DNA from: JBBDIO01 sp040880365
Lineage (GTDB): Bacteria > Chloroflexota > Anaerolineae > Caldilineales > Caldilineaceae
Direction: 5' to 3'
Assembly: GCA_040880365.1 (NCBI GenBank)
Contig: JBBDIO010000177.1
Coordinates: 1-22,040, forward strand
DNA: 22,040 nt
Part shown: positions 1 through 6,668 of the stretch, piece after piece
Numbering within the stretch: the stretch's first letter is position 1
Layout of the letters: the number at the start of each line of letters is the position of its first letter
Notes under the pieces: model-generated
The model's input: only the letters and a program-made list of their open reading frames with translations
What the model was told of the DNA's origin: nothing
Database searches by the model: none
Translations under genes and position numbers: made by a program

Positions 1-1052
1 CACGGCCTGCCCGTCGGGCGTTGAATATGGCGATCTGCTGGCCCCCTTTCGCGCGCAGGCCGAAAACACCGAATCACGCCCCTGGCTGGATCGCATGACC
101 CGCAAGCTGGTTCATCTCACCCTCCCCTACCCGCGACGCTTTCGTCTGGCCGCGATGTCGGGGCGGCTGGGGCTACCGTTTGCCCGGTTCCTGCCCGCGC
201 GCTTGCGTGCCATGCTCGATCTGCTGCCCGCGCAACTCCCCGCCGCGCAGCCTGCGGCCGCACACACGCCCGCCCAGGGCAAACGGCGCGCGCGCGTCGC
301 GCTCCTCGCAGGCTGTGCCCAGCAAGTGCTCGCCCCCGATATCAATCAGGCGACCTTGCGCGTGCTCGCCCGCAATGGCGTGGAAGTGATTGTGCCCCAA
401 GGCCAGGGCTGTTGTGGCTCGCTCGCCGCGCACACGGGCGAAGCCGACCAGGCGCGCCGCTTTGCGCGGCAAAACATGGCGGCCTTCCCCACCGACGTTG
501 ATGCCATCATCACCAACGCCGCCGGTTGCGGGTCGGGCATGCACGAATACCCTCTCCTTTTCGCAGGCACAGAACACGAACAGGCCGCGCAGGAATTTTC
601 GGCCCGCGTCCAGGATGTAAGCCAATTTCTGGCGGGGCTGGGGCTGATGGAAACCCCCACATTGGCAAAACCCTGTAAAGTGGCGTATCATGATGCGTGT
701 CATCTGGCCCATGCCCAGGGCATTACCGCAGCGCCGCGCAAGTTGTTGAACAGCGTGGAAAATCTTACCTTGGTGCCCATTGCCGAATCTGAGCTTTGCT
801 GCGGCTCGGCGGGCGTCTACAACATCGAACAGCCCGAACTTGCCCACCAAATTGGCGCGCGCAAGGCCGGCAACATCCTGCTGACCCAGGCCGACCTGGT
901 CACCACCGGCAATATCGGCTGTCTGGTACAGATCGAAAAGCATCTGCAAGCACAGGGCAGTTCCATCCCGNNNNNNNNNNATGCACACCATGCAACTGTT
1001 GGATCGGGCCTATCGACACCAGGATGCAGCCATCACCGCCGACATTATTTAG
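1..1052 (+). CDS. glcF: Glycolate oxidase iron-sulfur subunit GlcF, C-terminal part (5' end outside window, assembly gap inside)
   Basis: GlcF is the electron-carrying Fe-S subunit of the glycolate/lactate oxidase complex (GlcD-GlcE-GlcF), which turns glycolate into glyoxylate at the membrane. The reading frame is open from base 2 and starts in the last cysteine box of the ferredoxin domain (TACPSGVEYGDLL). Two cysteine-rich CCG domains follow. The first has AGCAQQVL and later GQGCCGSLAAHTGE; the second has YHDACHLAHAQG and later ELCCGSAGVYNI. The ten Ns at 971-980 are not a multiple of three. After them the matching C-terminus (MHTMQLLDRAYRHQDAAI) continues in another frame from 981 to a TAG at 1050-1052. 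The true gap therefore has a different length, and the long frame running through the Ns into the next gene is an artefact. A related LutA- or HdrB-like CCG protein is a less likely reading. Confidence 0.88.
971..980. other. Assembly gap (10 Ns) inside glcF
   Basis: This is a run of ten Ns, the usual placeholder for a scaffold join of unknown length. The GlcF frame before it (codons at positions equal to 2 modulo 3) and the GlcF C-terminal frame after it (codons starting at 981) differ. If the gene is intact, the missing length must be a multiple of three. By comparison with the usual GlcF C-terminus, only a few codons need be missing. Confidence 0.9.
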
Positions 1053-1099
1053 GAGTTGCCCCGTTCCGCCTTTGGGGCACATTGCCGGAGATCACTACC

Positions 1100-1474
1100 A
1101 TGTCCAAATTCGTCAAAATCCAGACGGAGCTTCACGATCTGAAGCTATTGAAACAAGCGCTGGACGAAACGCGCCTGGAATATCAGGAAGACGCCGTCTA
1201 CCAGCATACGTTCAGTGGATTTTCCGGACGCCTGCCGCTGGTAGTGCGCAAGGATCATCTGACCTTTGGCTTCCGCACGCGCGACGATGGCGCCTACGAA
1301 CTGGTCGCCGATGATATGCAGTTGCGCCTGATTCGTCCGTTGCTGGGCCAGATTCAACAACGCTATGCCCTGCACAAGGTGCTGCAAGAAGCCGAATCTG
1401 CCGGGTTTAGTCTGGTGGAACAGAACACCGGCAAAGATCAGGTCATTCGTCTGACCGTGCGGCGCTGGTCATAA
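1100..1474 (+). CDS. Ycf35-like protein (DUF1257 family)
   Basis: The gene encodes a 124-residue soluble protein. Its start MSKFVKIQTELHDLKLLKQA and its end (GFSLVEQ...VIRLTVRRW) match the DUF1257/Ycf35 family. That family is known from cyanobacteria and red-algal plastids and has no established function. No membrane segment, signal peptide or cysteine motif is visible. The ATG at 1100 is preceded by GGAG about ten bases upstream. It lies 47 bases after the glcF stop and 78 bases before a DUF2997 gene, the usual neighbour of this family. This supports both the family call and joint transcription. A six-base GC-rich hairpin (1481-1495) follows its stop codon. The family call is fairly sure; the role is unknown. 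Confidence 0.8.
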   Translation: MSKFVKIQTELHDLKLLKQALDETRLEYQEDAVYQHTFSGFSGRLPLVVRKDHLTFGFRTRDDGAYELVADDMQLRLIRPLLGQIQQRYALHKVLQEAESAGFSLVEQNTGKDQVIRLTVRRWS

Positions 1475-1480
1475 CGAGCT

Positions 1481-1495
1481 GCGTCCACCGGACGC
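1481..1495 (+). other. Small GC-rich hairpin between the ycf35-like and DUF2997 genes
   Basis: GCGTCC, a three-base loop, then GGACGC forms a perfect six-base-pair stem seven bases after the upstream stop codon. No T-run follows, so it is not a standard terminator. It could protect or process the messenger, but that is inference. Confidence 0.4.
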
Positions 1496-1552
1496 GTACC
1501 CATCCAATCGGCGCGCCTTGTCCATGTTTATCGGTGTATAGGAGTAAAAATT

Positions 1553-1750
1553 GTGGAAAAACAAGAAATTGAAATCGCCATCGGCCCCGACGGCAAAATC
1601 GAATACACAATCACAGGGGTGCGCGGACCTGCGTGCGATTCCATCAGCGCGCTGCTGGAACAGTTGGGTCACGTAGAGCAGTCTGAACGGACCGCCGATT
1701 GGTATGTGCCGGATGCCGAATCTACGCTCAACATCCAGCAAAATCAATAA
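1553..1750 (+). CDS. DUF2997 family protein
   Basis: This 65-residue protein has the DUF2997 pattern: an N-terminal strand EIEIAIGPDGKIEYTITGV, then RGPACDSISALLEQLG, and an acidic stretch ending in a Trp-Tyr pair. DUF2997 proteins are about this size, have no known function, and are typically encoded beside DUF1257/Ycf35, as here. The start is GTG at 1553, with GGAG at 1541-1544 giving good spacing. No ATG is available near it in this frame. The last 47 bases overlap the longest version of the next reading frame. The partner is probably the Ycf35-like protein, perhaps as a small complex; that is inference from gene pairing. Confidence 0.75.
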   Translation: MEKQEIEIAIGPDGKIEYTITGVRGPACDSISALLEQLGHVEQSERTADWYVPDAESTLNIQQNQ

Positions 1751-2108
1751 TCCCCCGCGCGGCAGACAGCCAGGTGACGACTCCGCACCATCCCGGAGCA
1801 CGCCCAGCCCCCAGGATGCAGCCGCCACGTCGGGCGATCCCTTTGCCGCGTTGCCAACCGAGACCGAAATCTATATTCTTCCCGGCGGCGAAATCGTCAT
1901 CGCCGATCTGCCCGCCGAGCTTGCCGGCCTGCTTTCCGGCGCGGCCGTAGTCGATGCGGGCGTAGTCGATGCGGAGTTAGTCGATGCGGAGTTAGTCGAT
2001 GCGGAGTTAGTCGATCCCACCGCCAACACACCCGACCCAGCCACCCCCACTTCTGGCCCACAGGTCACCCCACCGGCAACACCAGCCGTACCCACCGCAG
2101 GAAGCTAG
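1704..2108 (+). CDS. Small protein of unknown function with a pentapeptide-repeat, Pro/Thr-rich tail
   Basis: I do not recognise this 134-residue frame. It has three parts. Residues 1-50 are a low-complexity Ser/Pro-rich stretch. A short folded-looking core follows, TEIYILPGGEIVIADLPAEL. The tail has tandem VDAEL-type pentapeptides (about residues 82-104) and ends in a Pro/Thr-rich run. There is no signal peptide or membrane helix. The only ATGs (1704 and 1713) lie inside the DUF2997 gene and have no good ribosome-binding site, so the true start is uncertain. Translation could depend on coupling to DUF2997, or begin at a TTG near 1850. The stop is seven bases before the next gene, which suggests one operon. 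The core resembles DUF2997 in style (strand, Pro-Gly-Gly turn, strand), but I cannot claim homology. Confidence 0.45.
   Translation: MCRMPNLRSTSSKINNPPRGRQPGDDSAPSRSTPSPQDAAATSGDPFAALPTETEIYILPGGEIVIADLPAELAGLLSGAAVVDAGVVDAELVDAELVDAELVDPTANTPDPATPTSGPQVTPPATPAVPTAGS
1947..2015 (+). repeat. 15-bp tandem repeat, about 4.6 copies
   Basis: The unit is approximately ttagtcgatgcggag. Copies start at 1947, 1962, 1977 and 1992, with a partial copy at 2007-2015. The first two differ from the rest at one to three bases; copies three and four are identical. The period is a multiple of three, so the array encodes repeated VDAEL-like pentapeptides and keeps the frame when copies are gained or lost. Confidence 0.9.
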
Positions 2109-2114
2109 CCAACT

Positions 2115-2906
2115 GTGTCCACCCTCATCAATCTGATTGACGAACCCGCCCAACTCCCCGCGGTGGAAATTCTGCAACTCTATCAGGATCTGGAGTTGTT
2201 ACGCCTGGATCGCCCGGCACGCCATGTGCTCTTTGTGCTGGGACATACGCCCGACGCGCCCGACCGGCTGCTACTCATTGACCCCCCGGCAGATCTGGCA
2301 ACCTATTGCCGTACCGAAGAAGACGTCGCCGCCCTCTACACGCGCACGCCACAAGCCGACGCCGTCACGCTGGACGCGCCCCAACTTGCCACGCAACCCG
2401 GCGGCACCGCACACATCCGGCTGGGCGCACACTTTCTGGATATCTATACCCAGGGAAGCTACTCGATTGTACATTTCCCGGCATTGGGAATCCTGAGCAG
2501 TGGAGAATTTGGCTCGGATGTAGCCCTGCCCCGTCTGGCGACAGGTGACAACGGGGACGCCGCGCTGGAGACAGTGCGGATATTGGCGGCGCTGGTCAAA
2601 GCACGTCCGGTTAAATTGCTGATTCCGCGTGTGGGTGAGCTGGCACAGGACGTGATCCCCATCATGGAACGCCTGGCAGCCGATGTTGCCTATTTGCACA
2701 ATCTCCAGCGCATTGGGCACACGCTTCCGGCGCAGTCACCTTCCCAGTCATCATCGGCCCCCGCCCACGCCGAATCCGACCCCGAATCCGACGCCAAACT
2801 GGAGGCCCTGGCCGCCACCTTGCTGCCTGCGGCACGCCGCGACGCCGATGCCCAGGCGACCAACCTGCAAAATCTCCAGACGCTGTTGGCCGCACAAGCG
2901 CACTAG
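2115..2906 (+). CDS. Possible degenerate metallo-beta-lactamase-fold protein, function unknown
   Basis: This is a 263-residue soluble protein. The GTG start at 2115 is supported by AGGAAG ten bases upstream, within the end of the previous frame. Parts of it follow the order of a metallo-beta-lactamase fold: a LLLIDPPAD strand-turn near residue 53, then a HFLDIYTQGSYSIVHFPALGILSSGE stretch around residues 107-132, then LVKARPVKLLIPRVGE where active enzymes have the late His loop. The HxHxDH box and the other metal-binding His and Asp residues are absent. If the fold is right, it is catalytically dead or uses another chemistry. The last 60 residues are Ser/Ala/Asp-rich and helical. It closes the Ycf35-DUF2997 gene run, so a shared role is plausible. 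The fold call is tentative. Confidence 0.5.
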   Translation: MSTLINLIDEPAQLPAVEILQLYQDLELLRLDRPARHVLFVLGHTPDAPDRLLLIDPPADLATYCRTEEDVAALYTRTPQADAVTLDAPQLATQPGGTAHIRLGAHFLDIYTQGSYSIVHFPALGILSSGEFGSDVALPRLATGDNGDAALETVRILAALVKARPVKLLIPRVGELAQDVIPIMERLAADVAYLHNLQRIGHTLPAQSPSQSSSAPAHAESDPESDAKLEALAATLLPAARRDADAQATNLQNLQTLLAAQAH

Positions 2907-2936
2907 TGCGCTGTTTACAAGGATTTTGAATTCTTG

Positions 2937-3002
2937 CGTAGGTCACAGCTCCTGCTGTGACAACCCTGTAGACCCATGTCACGCCAGGAGACGTGACCTA
3001 CG
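2937..3002. repeat. Head-to-head pair of REP-like palindromic units
   Basis: A perfect 10-base inverted repeat (cgtaggtcac / gtgacctacg) bounds the element. Each half is itself palindromic: gtcacagc-tcct-gctgtgac at 2942-2961, and gtcacg...cgtgac at 2978-2997. Read outward, the two halves match at about 22 of 26 positions, so the element is two inverted copies of one unit. It lies between the convergent ends of the 263-residue gene and ruvB, the typical place for REP/BIME elements. It has no clear T-run, but could stop or protect transcripts from both sides. Confidence 0.75.
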
Positions 3003-3031
3003 ACAAATACAAACTGCAACTTAACTAAACA

Positions 3032-4147
<1,116 letters not shown>

Positions 4148-4233
4148 ATCCATCCACTGCCATTTCGCTGATGCCAGACCCCACATACACCAAACATGGG
4201 ATCATTGCACGTTTGTTCTACGCTTCTAGTCGA

Positions 4234-4262
4234 ATTATACATGCCCCGGCTATTTTGGTCTA
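4234..4262 (-). promoter_or_regulatory. Sigma70-type promoter for ruvB
   Basis: On the minus strand the -35 box is TAGACC (4262-4257), followed by a 17-base spacer and a perfect -10 box TATAAT (4239-4234). Transcription would start near 4227, about 80 bases before the chosen ruvB ATG. The -35 box ends five bases from the -35 box of the opposite promoter, so the two face apart. Confidence 0.6.
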
Positions 4263-4267
4263 GCGGT

Positions 4268-4296
4268 TTGACCGTTCTTTCAAAAGCTGCTATAAG
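4268..4296 (+). promoter_or_regulatory. Sigma70-type promoter for the dksA/traR-like gene and upp
   Basis: The -35 box TTGACC (4268-4273), a 17-base spacer and the -10 box TATAAG (4291-4296) each match the consensus at five of six positions. The predicted start near 4303 leaves a leader of about 170 bases. A GTGTG-N9-CACAC inverted repeat (4296-4314) covers the start site and could be an operator. A longer imperfect stem (4338-4346 with 4378-4386) could fold in the leader. Confidence 0.6.
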
Positions 4297-4473
4297 TGTG
4301 CGGACGTTTCACACATCTCAACATCACGGGTTGTTAAGGTCTGGCAAGCATCAATGCGGCTACGCGAGCATAGGACCTGCCAGGCTGGATAGAAATCAAA
4401 TTTTCAAAGATAAGATGTTGTGTCGAGTAATTCCATTGACAGTTTCGTATGAGGGCTAGAAGGCAGGGTGGAC

Positions 4474-4848
4474 ATGTCTAAGGATACTGTTTCCAAAGAG
4501 GAAATAAAGCTGCGTGACGAGCAAAAATATATTACCGAGGAGTTGGAAAATCTGCGCGAGTTGATGCAGGCGGAGGTCGATGTGGAGCCGGATGAAGGCG
4601 ACGCGGAGATCTTCGAACGCGAGAAGAACGCAGCTCTGATTGCTGTGCTGGAACGCAAACTCAAAGATATCGAGGCCGCGCTTCGCTCCATCGAAAAAGG
4701 CCAGTATGGCACCTGTGATCGCTGTGGCAAACCAATCGAACCGGAGCGCCTGGAAGTTAAGCCAGATGCCACGCTCTGCGTCAGTTGTCAACAGGAAGTC
4801 GAGCGTCTGTCACGCCGCAACCGCCCCTCGCGCCAAATTGAGTGGTAG
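4474..4848 (+). CDS. DksA/TraR-family C4 zinc-finger protein
   Basis: This 124-residue protein belongs to the DksA/TraR group, which acts through the RNA polymerase secondary channel to tune initiation (for DksA, together with ppGpp). Residues 8-75 form an acidic, heptad-rich helical hairpin (EELENLRELMQ..., later LERKLKDIEAALRSI). The C4 zinc finger follows, with Cys81-x2-Cys84 (YGTCDRCGKPI) and Cys102-x2-Cys105 (LCVSC). The hairpin tip (EPDEGDAEIFERE) lacks an exact copy of the DksA DxxDxA tip, so calling it true DksA would go too far. The ATG at 4474 follows an AGGG at short spacing; a GTG at 4468 would add two residues. It is six bases upstream of upp and almost surely co-transcribed with it. 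Confidence 0.85.
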   Translation: MSKDTVSKEEIKLRDEQKYITEELENLRELMQAEVDVEPDEGDAEIFEREKNAALIAVLERKLKDIEAALRSIEKGQYGTCDRCGKPIEPERLEVKPDATLCVSCQQEVERLSRRNRPSRQIEW

Positions 4849-4854
4849 TTACTG

Positions 4855-5502
4855 ATGGCAGACCACGTATTTCCGTCGCGCCATCCGCTTGCCCGCCACA
4901 AACTGGCTCTGCTGCGACGGCGCGCGACAGAACCGAAAAAATTCCGGGAATTGATTGGCGAACTCGCGGTCATGCTTACCTATGAGGCAACCGCCGATAT
5001 GCCGCTGGAAACGGTCGATCTGGAAACGCCGCTCACCCATACACAAGGCCACACGATGGCCCAGAAAGTAGGCCTGGTGCCCATCTTACGGGCCGGGTTG
5101 GGTATGGTCGAAGGCGCATGGCAATTGCTGCCCCAGGCCGAAGTCTGGCATCTGGGACTCTATCGCGACGAAATGACGCTGGAGCCGGTGGAGTACTACA
5201 ATAAGCTGCCGGTTTCGCCACGGGTACAGCTATGCCTTGTACTCGATCCCATGCTGGCGACCGGAGGTTCTGCCACCGCCGCGGTCGATGTTCTGAAACG
5301 CTGGGGCGTGGAGCGCATCAAGTTTGTGGGGCTGATTGCTGCCCCCGAAGGCATCGCTGCGCTGCAACACGCCCACCCCGATGTGGATATTCATGTTGCC
5401 GTAGTGGATGAACGCCTCACCACGGCCCAGGATGCTGTACCCCAGGGCTACATCTGGCCCGGATTGGGCGATGCCGGTGACCGGCAGTTTGGCACCGGCT
5501 AG
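4855..5502 (+). CDS. upp: Uracil phosphoribosyltransferase
   Basis: The enzyme salvages uracil by joining it to PRPP to make UMP. The 215-residue length is typical of bacterial Upp. The family landmarks are all present: VPILRAGLGMVEGA (residues 75-88), the PRPP loop DPMLATGGSA (131-140), GLIAAPEGI (159-167) and the uracil-binding YIWPGLGDAGDRQFGT near the C-terminus. The ATG at 4855 lies six bases after the stop of the zinc-finger gene, so the two form a short operon driven from 4268-4296. A strong hairpin terminator follows at 5530-5571. No purine or pyrimidine transporter is next to it. Confidence 0.95.
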   Translation: MADHVFPSRHPLARHKLALLRRRATEPKKFRELIGELAVMLTYEATADMPLETVDLETPLTHTQGHTMAQKVGLVPILRAGLGMVEGAWQLLPQAEVWHLGLYRDEMTLEPVEYYNKLPVSPRVQLCLVLDPMLATGGSATAAVDVLKRWGVERIKFVGLIAAPEGIAALQHAHPDVDIHVAVVDERLTTAQDAVPQGYIWPGLGDAGDRQFGTG

Positions 5503-5529
5503 GGATCAAGCACAAATAGCAAAGCAATG

Positions 5530-5580
5530 AAAGGGGGTGTCCGGTTCTGAATTGCGCCGGACACCCCCTTTTCCTTTCTG
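5530..5580 (+). terminator. Rho-independent terminator after upp, possibly bidirectional
   Basis: A perfect stem of about 15 base pairs (5530-5544 with 5557-5571; core gggggtgtccgg / ccggacaccccc) has a 12-base loop and is followed by TTTTCCTTTC on the plus strand. The upstream flank is A-rich, so on the minus strand a T-rich tract also follows the stem. This fits the convergent position between upp and lipA. Confidence 0.88.
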
Positions 5581-5636
5581 CTATTCGAATCGCTGACTTT
5601 ACGGTCCCAGCGACCTACTCAAATTCGAGCACAGCA

Positions 5637-6668
5637 TCACGCCGCCATCGACGCACCGGTAGCTACATCTGCTCCAATATCCGTGCGCGGGATCAAATGC
5701 GCCTGCCCATCGGCATGGTACGAGCTACGCACCAACGGCCCACTTTCTACCCAGCGAAAGCCGCGGGCCTGGCCTTCCACTTTCAACTGTTCAAATTCTT
5801 CGGGCGTATAGTAGCGTTCAATCGGCAAATGAAAGCGGCTTGGCTGGAGATATTGGCCCATGGTGATAATATCCACATCATGTGCGCGCAAATCATCCAT
5901 CACAGCAAGAATTTCATCCCAGGTTTCGCCCAGGCCCAGCATAATGCCCGATTTGGTCAGAGAATTGGCGTCCATCGCTTTGGCGTGCTGCAAAAGCTCC
6001 AGCGTGCGGTGATACTTGGCCTGTGGGCGCACGGTTCGATACAGACGCGGCACGGTCTCGGTATTGTGATTGAGAATCTCCGGGCGTGCATCCATCACGG
6101 TCTGCAACGCCGCCCAGTCGCCCTTAAAGTCGGGAATCAGTACCTCAATCGTACATCCCGGCTGCAACTGGCGAATCCAGTGGATACTTTCGGCAAAAAC
6201 CCATGCGCCGCCATCGGCCTGTTCATCGCGGTTCACACTGGTCAAAACGGCATGGCGCAAGCCCATAGCTTGCACACTCTCACCCACATGGCGCGGCTCG
6301 TCCGGGTCCAGATGACCCGGTCGTCCGGTCTTGATCTTGCAAAACCCACAACTGCGTGTACATGTGTCGCCCATGAGCAAAAAGGTCGCGGTCCCCCGTC
6401 CCCAGCACTCGCCGATATTGGGACACATGGCTTCTTCGCACACGGTGTGCAGATGTTTGCCGCGAAACAGACCGCGCAGCTCACGATAGCGCGGGCTATC
6501 CGGCGCTTTCACACGCAGCCACGGCGGACGGCGACCACGGGTCAACCCGCCCGTCTGCGCCGACTCTGTTGCCGCCGCATCCCACCCCGCGGGTGTCGGC
6601 TCCAGGTGAATCACGCCAAATTGATTTCGCTCGGCAGCAGCCGGCAGATTTTTTACGTCATCAGACAT
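5637..6668 (-). CDS. lipA: Lipoyl synthase LipA
   Basis: LipA is a radical SAM enzyme that inserts two sulfurs into octanoyl groups on lipoyl domains of 2-oxoacid dehydrogenases and the glycine cleavage system. Both [4Fe-4S] clusters are seen. The auxiliary cluster ligands are Cys77, Cys82 and Cys88 (CEEAMCPNIGEC); the radical SAM ligands are Cys103, Cys107 and Cys110 (CTRSCGFC). The C-terminal RSSYHA (314-319) holds the serine that binds the auxiliary cluster. At 343 residues it is slightly long because of about 45 extra N-terminal residues. Its ATG overlaps the stop of the upstream O-antigen ligase-like gene as TAATG, implying coupled translation. That is an unusual partner, since lipB or lplA would be expected. 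No lipB is in the window. Confidence 0.96.
   Translation of the reverse strand: MSDDVKNLPAAAERNQFGVIHLEPTPAGWDAAATESAQTGGLTRGRRPPWLRVKAPDSPRYRELRGLFRGKHLHTVCEEAMCPNIGECWGRGTATFLLMGDTCTRSCGFCKIKTGRPGHLDPDEPRHVGESVQAMGLRHAVLTSVNRDEQADGGAWVFAESIHWIRQLQPGCTIEVLIPDFKGDWAALQTVMDARPEILNHNTETVPRLYRTVRPQAKYHRTLELLQHAKAMDANSLTKSGIMLGLGETWDEILAVMDDLRAHDVDIITMGQYLQPSRFHLPIERYYTPEEFEQLKVEGQARGFRWVESGPLVRSSYHADGQAHLIPRTDIGADVATGASMAA

Noticed and set aside
95..1474. Single 459-residue GlcF-Ycf35 fusion protein
   Set aside because: It reads through the N-gap. The true GlcF C-terminus continues in another frame to a stop at 1052, and the Ycf35-like gene has its own ATG and ribosome-binding site.
4338..4386. 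Known riboswitch class in the leader of the dksA/traR-like gene
   Set aside because: Only a wobble-containing nine-pair stem and a four-pair stem can be drawn, with none of the conserved cores of purine, PreQ1, TPP, SAM or similar classes. It is kept as a general structure note only.
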